From: Bordetella parapertussis
Lineage (GTDB): Bacteria; Pseudomonadota; Gammaproteobacteria; Burkholderiales; Burkholderiaceae_D
Assembly: GCA_945883145.1 (NCBI GenBank)
Contig: CAMCXB010000004.1
Location: 1-64,000 of the forward strand
Direction of reading: 5' to 3'
DNA length: 64,000 bases
The translations under genes and the position numbers were made by a program. The notes beneath the pieces were generated by a model. That model was not told the DNA's origin. It did not search any database and was given only the letters and a program-made list of their open reading frames with translations. Numbering within the stretch: position 1 is the stretch's first letter; the number at the start of each line of letters is the position of its first letter. Shown one piece after another: positions 56,994-64,000 of the stretch.

Positions 56994-57412
56994 AATGACC
57001 TTTGAATAAAATGTTTAATAACGCCAGAATATTATTTATTGAATATGGAATTGCACGGTGTTCGTATTACGCTTTGTTGCAAATGATGTTTCTATTGCGT
57101 CGTAACCCAATCAGAAAGCCAGTCACCTTATCGCCATCTTGCAAGTCCTTATGTGAGATAAAACAGGGTATAGCCATAAATAAAGCTAATTTATACAAAA
57201 CCACCCAGTGGCAGCGCGACATAAAAGGGTACGAATCCTAAAAATCGTAAAATCAGGCTGGAAAACGGGCTGTCAGAATAAATGTTGATACAAGAAGAAT
57301 TCCCGTCCATGGACTACAATTCTGCCTACCGATGCATGAATATTTTTTATTTGTCGGGATCGCATCCCTTGCCTATACTGCAATTAGCTAGCAACTTAAT
57401 ACGAGGACGGTC
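56994..57412. other. Divergent intergenic region before the indolepyruvate oxidoreductase
   Basis: About 420 bases. A plus-strand open frame at 57002-57241 and a 51-codon minus-strand frame at 57067-57222 exist, but neither has convincing support. The segment near the right end carries the promoter listed separately. No hairpin or repeat stands out. Confidence 0.35.
57351..57379 (+). promoter_or_regulatory. Sigma-70 promoter of the indolepyruvate oxidoreductase gene
   Basis: TTGTCG (57351-57356) and TATACT (57374-57379) are separated by 17 bases, close to the ideal spacing. The start would fall near 57386, giving a leader of about 27 bases with GAGGACGG before the ATG. Confidence 0.6.
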
Positions 57413-60400
57413 ATGAACGCACCCATGGGGAAACAGCAAGATCAACTTGCAGATGCGATTTCTCTCGATGATAAATACACCTTAAATCAAGGTCGTGTGT
57501 TTTTGACCGGAACACAGGCATTAATCCGCTTGCCTATGCTGCAAAGACAGCGTGATATGGCTGTTGGCTTAAATACAGCAGGCTTTATCACTGGTTATCG
57601 TGGTTCACCTTTAGGTAGTGTGGATCAGACAGCGATGAAGGCAAAAAAATATCTCGATGCCCATCATGTGAAGTTTCTAGCTGGTGTGAATGAAGATTTA
57701 GCTGCCACCAGTGTATGGGGCACTCAGCAAGTTAATCTGTTTCCGGGCGCACAGTACGATGGTGTGTTTTCTATTTGGTACGGTAAAGGCCCTGGTGTAG
57801 ATCGATCGGGTGATGTATTCAAACATGCGAATGGCGCAGGTACAGCACCCCATGGCGGTGTGTTGGTATTAGCGGGTGATGATCATGCAGCTAAATCCTC
57901 CACTAATGCACATCAAAGTGAACACATACTCAAAGCTTGTGGCATACCAGTTTTATATCCTTCTTCGGTACAAGAATATCTAGACTATGGATTGCATGGT
58001 TGGGCGATGAGTCGTTATACCGGCTTATGGGTAGCATTAAAATGTGTAACCGATATTGTGGAGTCAGGCGCTACCGTTGATATTGATCCTGGGCGTGTAA
58101 ACATTATTTTGCCTGATGATTTTGCAATGCCAGCAGGTGGATTAAACATACGTTGGCCAGATGCTGTGTTGGATCAAGAAGAACGACTGGTTAATCACAA
58201 ATGGTATGCAGCACTGGCTTATGTGCGCGCCAATAAAATTGATAAATTAATTTGGGATAGTCCGAAAGCACGTTTTGGCATACTTACTGCAGGTAAGTCT
58301 TATCTCGACACACGACAAGCTTTAGAAGATTTAGGCATAGATGAAACTGTAGCGCGTGACATAGGTCTACGCTTATATAAAGTCGGTATGACGTGGCCTT
58401 TAGAAGCAACAGGAGTGCGCGAGTTTGCGCAAGGCTTAGAAGAAGTATTAGTAGTAGAAGAAAAACGTCAGCTACTCGAATATCAATTAAAAGAAGAGTT
58501 ATATAACTGGCGTGATGATGTACGTCCTCGTGTGGTTGGAAAATTTGATGATACGGGTGAATGGAGTAATAGTCGTCGTGAAGGTCATGGTGATTGGTTA
58601 TTGCCTGCTACGTATGAACTGAATCCTACCCAAATAGCGCGCGCTATCGCTGCACGTATCGCAAAATATTATGTTGGTCATCCTATAGAAAAACGCGTCA
58701 ATGAACGTATTGCATTTCTTGAGGCACGTGAATCTGTATTAAAAGTTTCGACTAAGCCTGATACACAAACCGACAGGATTCCTCATTTTTGTTCGGGCTG
58801 CCCACATAACACTTCCACCAAGGTTCCAGAAGGTAGTCGTGCTTTGGCAGGTATAGGGTGTCATTACATGGCCTTATGGATGGATAGATCGACTGCCACC
58901 TTTACCCATATGGGTGCAGAGGGAACCACATGGATAGGCCAAGCACCATTCACCTCTGAACAACATGTCTTTGCCAACATTGGTGATGGTACTTATTTTC
59001 ACTCAGGTTTATTAGCGATTCGTGCTGCTGCATCAGCCAAGGTCAATATGACCTATAAAATTTTATTTAATGATGCAGTTGCTATGACAGGTGGGCAGCA
59101 TCATGATGGTCCTTTAGATCCAGCCACCATCTCACGTCAAATTGCAGCAGAAGGTGTGCATCCGATTGTCGTGGTAACAGATGAGCCAGATAAATATCCG
59201 GTTGAGACTAACTGGGCATCGGGAGTCACGATACGCCATCGTAGTGAGCTCGATGCAGTACAACGTGAACTACGTGAAGTAAAAGGTGTGTCCGCTATGA
59301 TTTACGATCAGACCTGTGCTTCTGAAAAAAGACGTCGTCGTAAACGCAATGCCTATCCTGATCCAGCAAAACGTACTGTAATTAATGAAGCGGTATGTGA
59401 AGGTTGTGGTGATTGTGGTGTGCAATCGAATTGTTTATCGATCGAGCCATTAGAAACAGATTTTGGACGTAAGCGTGAAATTAATCAGTCTAGCTGTAAT
59501 AAAGATTTTTCTTGTGTCACAGGTTTTTGTCCTAGCTTCGTCACTGTAGAAGGTGGTCAGCTGCGTAAACCTAAGAAAGCTTCACTAGCAGATGTAACGG
59601 GTAAAAAAATATCAGCATTAGAACGTGCCGCAGTACTACCAACACCACAACTGCCATCTACAACCCAACCGTATGGCGTATTGGTAACTGGTATCGGTGG
59701 TACAGGCGTAGTCACCGTAGGTCAAATTCTAGCTATGGCGGCGCATGTAGAAGGCAAAGCTTGCACTGTATTAGACATGAGTGGATTAGCGCAAAAAGGT
59801 GGACCTGTGATGTCGCATGTGCGACTCGCTGATATGCCTGAGCAGATACATGCAACGCGAGTTGGTACGGGTGCAGCAGATCTCGTCATAGGTTGTGATG
59901 TGATCGTCGCAGCAAGTAAAGATGCGTTATCACGCATGGGAGATCATCGTACGCATGCCGCATTGAATTCCACATTAGCGCCAACTGCAGCTTTTGTGAA
60001 AAACCCAGATTGGAAATATCCTGATGCAGGCGCAGTAGAAAAAATTCGTGCAGCATGTGGTGCTGATGCTGTCGCCGCTATAGATGCAGGAAAAATTGCA
60101 ACTGCACTCATGGGTGATGCCATTGCTACCAATATGTTTATGCTCGGTTATGCATGGCAAAAGGGATGGGTACCTTTATTAGAATCAGCGATTCTGCAAT
60201 CGATCGCTTTAAATGGCGTATCTATAGAATTCAATCAACAATCATTTGCTTGGGGACGTTTAGCTGCCCATGATTTATCAGCAGTGGAAAAAGAATTAAG
60301 TGTAATCGCACCAGGGCAAGTGATTACATTTAAACGCACACCGAGCTTAGATGAAGTCGTAGCACAACGTAGTACATTTTTAAGTGCCTATCAAAATCAA

Positions 60401-61018
60401 GCTTATGCAAAAAGCTATGAAGAATTTGTTGCACTGGTGCGAGCGGCAGAAACAAGGCTGAATGAAGGTAATAGCAGTTTTAAATTAACCACTGCTGTCG
60501 CAAAATATTTATGTAAACTGATGGCTTATAAAGATGAATATGAAGTAGCGCGACTACATAGCAATGGTCAGTTTAAGGCGAAAATTGCCGCTATGTTTGA
60601 AGGCGACTATGCGATTAAATATCATTTGGCTCCGCCTTTACTTTCACAGCGTGACGCACAAGGACATTTAGTTAAGCGTGAATTCGGTTCATGGGTAGGA
60701 AAAGTGTTTCCTGTATTAGCTAGCCTACGATTTTTACGAGGCAGCTTTCTTGACCCGTTTGGCTATACAGAAGAACGCAAGACTGAACGCGCATTAATAC
60801 AGCAATATAAAGAACAGCTATTGTCTTTGCTACCCACATTGAATGCGGAGAATTACGAACAACTAATTGCTATCGCAAATATTCCAGAAGACATACGTGG
60901 CTATGGTCATGTGAAAGAAAGATATCTGAGCGCAGCAAAACAAAAAGAAAGTGATTTATTAGCAAGTTTGTCGCTACAAAAATTTGCTAGCGATGATCAA
61001 GGTAAGCATGCTGCCTAA
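57413..61018 (+). CDS. Fused indolepyruvate ferredoxin oxidoreductase
   Basis: A 1201-residue thiamine-diphosphate, iron-sulfur enzyme that oxidatively decarboxylates aryl-pyruvates to acyl-CoA. Domain order: a TPP pyrimidine-binding part with GYRGSPLGSVD and GKGPGVDRSGD, the TPP pyrophosphate part with CSGCPHNTS and NIGDGTYFHSG (about 460-640), an iron-sulfur cysteine cluster from about 661 (CEGCGDC, FSCVTGFC), and a C-terminal gamma-type domain starting at GIGGTGVVTVG (about 762). This single-chain form is common in betaproteobacteria; archaeal counterparts are two subunits. It is monocistronic and converges on queC. Confidence 0.94.
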   Translation: MNAPMGKQQDQLADAISLDDKYTLNQGRVFLTGTQALIRLPMLQRQRDMAVGLNTAGFITGYRGSPLGSVDQTAMKAKKYLDAHHVKFLAGVNEDLAATSVWGTQQVNLFPGAQYDGVFSIWYGKGPGVDRSGDVFKHANGAGTAPHGGVLVLAGDDHAAKSSTNAHQSEHILKACGIPVLYPSSVQEYLDYGLHGWAMSRYTGLWVALKCVTDIVESGATVDIDPGRVNIILPDDFAMPAGGLNIRWPDAVLDQEERLVNHKWYAALAYVRANKIDKLIWDSPKARFGILTAGKSYLDTRQALEDLGIDETVARDIGLRLYKVGMTWPLEATGVREFAQGLEEVLVVEEKRQLLEYQLKEELYNWRDDVRPRVVGKFDDTGEWSNSRREGHGDWLLPATYELNPTQIARAIAARIAKYYVGHPIEKRVNERIAFLEARESVLKVSTKPDTQTDRIPHFCSGCPHNTSTKVPEGSRALAGIGCHYMALWMDRSTATFTHMGAEGTTWIGQAPFTSEQHVFANIGDGTYFHSGLLAIRAAASAKVNMTYKILFNDAVAMTGGQHHDGPLDPATISRQIAAEGVHPIVVVTDEPDKYPVETNWASGVTIRHRSELDAVQRELREVKGVSAMIYDQTCASEKRRRRKRNAYPDPAKRTVINEAVCEGCGDCGVQSNCLSIEPLETDFGRKREINQSSCNKDFSCVTGFCPSFVTVEGGQLRKPKKASLADVTGKKISALERAAVLPTPQLPSTTQPYGVLVTGIGGTGVVTVGQILAMAAHVEGKACTVLDMSGLAQKGGPVMSHVRLADMPEQIHATRVGTGAADLVIGCDVIVAASKDALSRMGDHRTHAALNSTLAPTAAFVKNPDWKYPDAGAVEKIRAACGADAVAAIDAGKIATALMGDAIATNMFMLGYAWQKGWVPLLESAILQSIALNGVSIEFNQQSFAWGRLAAHDLSAVEKELSVIAPGQVITFKRTPSLDEVVAQRSTFLSAYQNQAYAKSYEEFVALVRAAETRLNEGNSSFKLTTAVAKYLCKLMAYKDEYEVARLHSNGQFKAKIAAMFEGDYAIKYHLAPPLLSQRDAQGHLVKREFGSWVGKVFPVLASLRFLRGSFLDPFGYTEERKTERALIQQYKEQLLSLLPTLNAENYEQLIAIANIPEDIRGYGHVKERYLSAAKQKESDLLASLSLQKFASDDQGKHAA

Positions 61019-61027
61019 GTTAATGTT

Positions 61028-61726
61028 TTATTTTGTAGCCAAATAATCTGCATAACCGCGTGCGCGTAACTCGCACGCGGGACAACAACCGCAGCCATGT
61101 CCCCATGCATGTAAAACGCCTCGCTCACCGAGATAGCATGTGTGTGTCTCGGTGCGAATTAATTCGACTAATTCCTGTCCACCTAGTGTTGCCGCTAATT
61201 GCCAGCTCTGCGCTTTGTTGAGCCACATGAGTGGTGCTTGTATAGTGAGTTTGCTAGCCATACCTAAATTGATGGCTTGCTGTAAAGACTTTAAGGTTTC
61301 ATCGCGACAATCGGGATAGCCTGAATAGTCTGTTTCACACATGCCGCCAACTAAATCACTGATGCCACGTCGATAAGCTAAAGCAGCTGCGCTCGTGAGA
61401 AATAATAAATTACGACCAGGGACAAATGTATTCGGTAAGCCATTCTCTTGCATAGTAATTGCAACATCGCTTGTGAGTGCGGTATCAGAGATGGCAGCAA
61501 GTAGTGAAAGATCTAATACATGATCTTCACCTAATTTGTTTTTCCAATCTGAGCGCATAGTACGTAGGCTATCTAATAACTGTGGACGCATGGTTAATTC
61601 GATTACATGGCGCTGTCCATAATCAAAACCTAAGGTTTCAACATGGTCATAACGGTTGAGTGCCCATGCAAGGCAGGTTGTAGAGTCTTGACCGCCTGAA
61701 AATAAAACGAGTGCTGAGTTTTTCAT
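61028..61726 (-). CDS. queC: 7-cyano-7-deazaguanine synthase
   Basis: Makes preQ0, the precursor of queuosine. The start at 61726 ([17 protein letters not shown]) gives 232 residues, the family length. The ATP pyrophosphatase PP-loop is SGGQDS near residue 10, and the zinc cysteines are in [12 protein letters not shown] at the C-terminus. [15 protein letters not shown] is also characteristic. Its ATG overlaps the stop of the DUF3108 gene by four bases (61723-61726), so it is coupled to that gene. No queD or queE is in the window. Confidence 0.95.
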   Translation of the reverse strand: MKNSALVLFSGGQDSTTCLAWALNRYDHVETLGFDYGQRHVIELTMRPQLLDSLRTMRSDWKNKLGEDHVLDLSLLAAISDTALTSDVAITMQENGLPNTFVPGRNLLFLTSAAALAYRRGISDLVGGMCETDYSGYPDCRDETLKSLQQAINLGMASKLTIQAPLMWLNKAQSWQLAATLGGQELVELIRTETHTCYLGERGVLHAWGHGCGCCPACELRARGYADYLATK

Positions 61727-62478
61727 TTCTTTTCTATTTTTTCTAATGACTGCTCCACATAGTCGCCATTTTTTTCTGAAATCCGAATTTTCACAGGATA
61801 CCAATCTAAAGAGGGGGCAAGCCAAATTTCTATGCTTTGTGCATCAGGATTTTCTGAGGCTAGACGATTAATGGGTATAGCATCGACTTCACCCAAACCT
61901 GTTTGTATGCGTTGTGTTTTTTTAACTTCAAATATCCAAGCATCACTATCATGTGATCCTACTACTAAAAATTTATGTTTGGAGCCTGCAGAAAATTTAG
62001 TAGGGGTTGTACGCGCTAAGCTTAGTAACTGCCATACAACACTTAATCTATCTTGCTCACTACCTTCTAAAGTTGACGGTGTTGCGTTACCTTGATAATG
62101 AATCTGACGATTTTTTCTATCTAAGCGAGTAGTAATTAACTCTTTACGAAAACGCTTAATAGAAAAAATTTCTGGTGCTAATCCAGTTGATTCAATCAAG
62201 CCTTCGCTTTTTTCAGCAATCAGGATGCCAGTGAGTGGAGTACGTGTTTCCGAATTGATAGAGTATTTTTCTACACTCTTATCCCATTCTATTAAGCCAG
62301 ACCCTTCTATATTTAAGCCTTTGATATCAGCTCGAATAAAATAAAATAATTTTGCTGAAGGTGGATGATGAATTTTAGTTTTATTCTCTACTGCAAACGC
62401 CTGAAGAAAAAAGCACGATGCTAAAGCGAAAAAAAACACTAACTTTGCATAATATGAAAAACGGTGACAATAATTCAT
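61723..62478 (-). CDS. DUF3108 domain protein, short form
   Basis: A 251-residue secreted protein: a hydrophobic signal ([17 protein letters not shown]) followed by a DUF3108 domain, which folds as a beta-barrel-like periplasmic module. [47 protein letters not shown] and [27 protein letters not shown] are shared with the upstream paralogue. The function is unknown; an envelope role is inferred from its location and signal. Translationally coupled to queC. Confidence 0.85.
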   Translation of the reverse strand: MNYCHRFSYYAKLVFFFALASCFFLQAFAVENKTKIHHPPSAKLFYFIRADIKGLNIEGSGLIEWDKSVEKYSINSETRTPLTGILIAEKSEGLIESTGLAPEIFSIKRFRKELITTRLDRKNRQIHYQGNATPSTLEGSEQDRLSVVWQLLSLARTTPTKFSAGSKHKFLVVGSHDSDAWIFEVKKTQRIQTGLGEVDAIPINRLASENPDAQSIEIWLAPSLDWYPVKIRISEKNGDYVEQSLEKIEKK

Positions 62479-62505
62479 TCAACACTCATAAAATAAGAGA
62501 AAAAT

Positions 62506-63699
62506 TCAACGTGTACTTATAAACTTTTGTTCAAGTTTATTGAGTACTAATTCTAAGAAACCGCTTTTCTTATCTGAATAAACAAGCTTCACGGGATACC
62601 ATTCTTTTTCTGGTGCTAACCATAATTCAAATTGTAATTCCTGACTCTGTTCAACTGGCAGGATAGTTAAATGCCACGCTTCTACTGTTTCATTTGTAAG
62701 ACGTACAGATTGTTTTCCATTGATGACGACACGCCAGACAGCTGCTGAACGTGTGCCAGCAATCAGCATACCGAAATTCAAACCAGGCGTGAATTTATCA
62801 CTATCACCTCGCCCCATAGCCGCAATTTGCCAAATAACGCTAGCACGGTCTTGTTCGCCACCGGAAGTTGGATAGCTATTGGTGGAAGCAGAAAAGCTAA
62901 TGGTTTTACGTTCACGATGAAAATGCGTATTGGTTTCTGATTTACCAAATCGTTTTTCTACATACAGCTCTGGTGTGATGCCAGACAGATCAACGCTACC
63001 AGTACTTTTATAATTGAGTACGGTCAAAAAAATAATACCGGCATCACCAGAAATAGAATATTGCTCACCACTGGGTTGCCAATTAATAGTGCCGCGTCCT
63101 TCTACCTTACGTCCATCACGTGCGGCTAATACGGTGTAGTTTAGTTGAGCAGGAGGAGGCAAACTCACTTTGGTAAAAATACTTGAAGCGGCTACTGGTG
63201 CAGTTTGTTCTTGCGCTTGTGGTGCTGCATTCGCTGTTGTAGTTTCTATTCCTGCTTCTGGTTTGCTTGTCTCAGTTGGAATTGCGGACTCAGTTGAGGT
63301 AGCAGAGGCAGTAGAGCTAGTTTCATTTGAAGGTTCAGCTTGTGTGGCGTTTGCAGAAGCGTTTGCTGTATCAGCCGCATCAGTGCTTGCCGTTGATTCT
63401 GCAGGATTCGTCGGTGCAGGCGGTTCTGGTGTGGGTGGAGTGGGATCAGTTTTAACTGGGGATTTTTTTTGTGCACGTTGTGAAGCAGGTGCACGCAGTA
63501 ATCTCACACTCGTGGTGGGCTCTAATTCCAGATCAAGTAAGGCCGCATCTGAGGGAATAGATAAAGCTAGTTTTAATTCATCTTCTACCCACTGCAGTAG
63601 GAGTAGGTGTAAAAGTAGCGTTATAAAAAGAATAGCCAAAGTTGCCCAACTCAGGCGTAAAGCGGGGAAACTAAAAGGAGTGGCTATTTGAGTGGGCAT
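62506..63699 (-). CDS. DUF3108 domain protein with TM anchor and Pro/Thr/Ala-rich linker
   Basis: A 397-residue paralogue of the next gene. It begins with a transmembrane segment (ATLAILFITLLLHLLLLQWV, about 19-38), followed by a low-complexity linker rich in Pro, Thr, Ala and Glu (about 75-170), then the DUF3108 domain (GRGTINWQPSGEQYSISGDAG, GITPELYVEKRFG, GGEQDRASVIWQIAAMGRG, LWLAPEKEWYPVKLVYSDKKSGFLELVLN). The layout, a short cytoplasmic start, one helix and a long spacer into the periplasm, resembles TonB. Function unknown. Together with the short form it forms a tandem duplication. Confidence 0.85.
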   Translation of the reverse strand: MPTQIATPFSFPALRLSWATLAILFITLLLHLLLLQWVEDELKLALSIPSDAALLDLELEPTTSVRLLRAPASQRAQKKSPVKTDPTPPTPEPPAPTNPAESTASTDAADTANASANATQAEPSNETSSTASATSTESAIPTETSKPEAGIETTTANAAPQAQEQTAPVAASSIFTKVSLPPPAQLNYTVLAARDGRKVEGRGTINWQPSGEQYSISGDAGIIFLTVLNYKSTGSVDLSGITPELYVEKRFGKSETNTHFHRERKTISFSASTNSYPTSGGEQDRASVIWQIAAMGRGDSDKFTPGLNFGMLIAGTRSAAVWRVVINGKQSVRLTNETVEAWHLTILPVEQSQELQFELWLAPEKEWYPVKLVYSDKKSGFLELVLNKLEQKFISTR

Positions 63700-63908
63700 A
63701 GCATAAGTGTAATTCGATCAATAATATGTTTGAAATATGAACTGTAAATGAAAGTAAGCAAATTTGCTTCTTATGGCTATACTGGCTTTTTAGTGCTTTG
63801 TTTGCCAGTCTGAGCTGATCTGCTACGCTATGGCCTTAGGAATAAACTGGCGTCTAACATGGCTGCGTTGAGAACTGCGATTGATAGTGTCTATTTTTGG
63901 GGAAGAAC

Positions 63909-64000
63909 ATGTCTACACAATCTGGCAATAATGAGATACCTGGCATGAATGCTATGAATGACACCATGGAATTTGTGCGCAATATGTGGGGCGCGATGAA
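63909..64000 (+). CDS. phaM: PhaM-like polyhydroxyalkanoate granule protein (3' end outside window)
   Basis: Only the first 30 codons are in the window. After GGGGAAGAAC as ribosome binding site, the ATG at 63909 opens a Gly/Asn/Met-rich start with the motif FVRNMWGAM, which resembles the FxxxLWGxM start of PhaM, the protein linking PHB granules to the nucleoid and PHA synthase. The identity is tentative because most of the protein is outside. It is divergent from the DUF3108 pair, with 209 bases between. Confidence 0.5.
   Translation, partial: MSTQSGNNEIPGMNAMNDTMEFVRNMWGAM

Noticed and set aside
57067..57222. 51-codon minus-strand frame, starting MSRCHW and ending in IICNKA
   Set aside because: It reads like protein in places but has only weak AGGA far from the ATG, and nothing supports expression. 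It could be a real small gene; I rate this unlikely.
57002..57241. 79-codon plus-strand open frame before the indolepyruvate oxidoreductase
   Set aside because: No convincing ribosome binding site, a composition unlike a folded protein and no family feature; it also overlaps the region opposite the EF-hand promoter.
63170..63691. 173-codon plus-strand open frame across the DUF3108 linker
   Set aside because: Antisense shadow of a low-complexity Pro/Thr/Ala-rich coding region; such repeats often leave the opposite strand open.

Overview
The window is a gene-dense stretch of a bacterial chromosome with modest G+C. It contains no insertion sequence, prophage, CRISPR array, rRNA or tRNA that I can see. 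Gene content and order point to a betaproteobacterium of the Burkholderiales, perhaps close to Oxalobacteraceae: diaA-dolP; argB-pyrimidine nucleotidase-slmA; ctpA-envC-gpmA facing rhodanese-grxC-secB-gpsA; a hslVU/dksA/cobW/xerC/DUF484/dapF/lpxL/metK backbone; an SAH riboswitch before ahcY; the fused indolepyruvate ferredoxin oxidoreductase; and a PhaM-like gene at the right edge. The family-level placement is inference.

Layout. 1-2473: a DiaA/GmhA-type SIS protein (5' end outside the window), a BON lipoprotein, a TlpA-like thioredoxin and a HigBA toxin-antitoxin pair with its own palindromic operator. 2490-7884 (minus): lipoate synthesis (lipA, lipB, DUF493), a D-Ala-D-Ala carboxypeptidase, a hydrolase, a 2Fe-2S ferredoxin and a VanZ-like membrane protein. 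7994-12604 (plus): birA, coaX, a SPOR protein, argB, a HAD nucleotidase and slmA. 12612-17070 (minus): moeB-like, ctpA, envC, gpmA. 17173-19880 (plus): rhodanese, grxC, secB, an SH3 protein, gpsA. 20272-31305 (plus): a complete type II secretion operon in the order G-H-I-J-K-L-M-N-D-E-F-C, whose first gene, gspG (major pseudopilin), has an in-frame TAA. 31308-41396 (minus): a small basic protein, hslU, hslV, a duplicated STAS protein, then a zinc-flavoured group (ZnuD-like TonB receptor, DUF2946-like protein, a DksA with a degenerate zinc finger, a His-rich COG0523 GTPase), xerC and DUF484. 41694-44676: a porin and a divergent Sel1-repeat gene sit between DUF484 and dapF. 44727-47352 (minus): dapF and two LpxL-type acyltransferases. 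47526-51650 (plus): the methyl cycle, metK, SAH riboswitch, ahcY, a small membrane protein and metF. 51642-61018: 5-formyltetrahydrofolate cyclo-ligase (minus), lytic transglycosylase, an NDUFA9-like reductase, a CCA transferase with a decayed HD domain, an EF-hand protein (minus) and indolepyruvate oxidoreductase. 61028-63699 (minus): queC and two DUF3108 proteins. The start of a PhaM-like gene closes the window.

The strongest points for a second look are the nonsense codon in gspG, the SAH riboswitch, the zinc-linked group with its structured dksA leader and possible leader peptide, the loss of HD residues in Cca, the duplicated STAS protein, and the possibly leaderless higB. I did not find a convincing wholly new multi-gene system. 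Most of the window is conserved housekeeping DNA.
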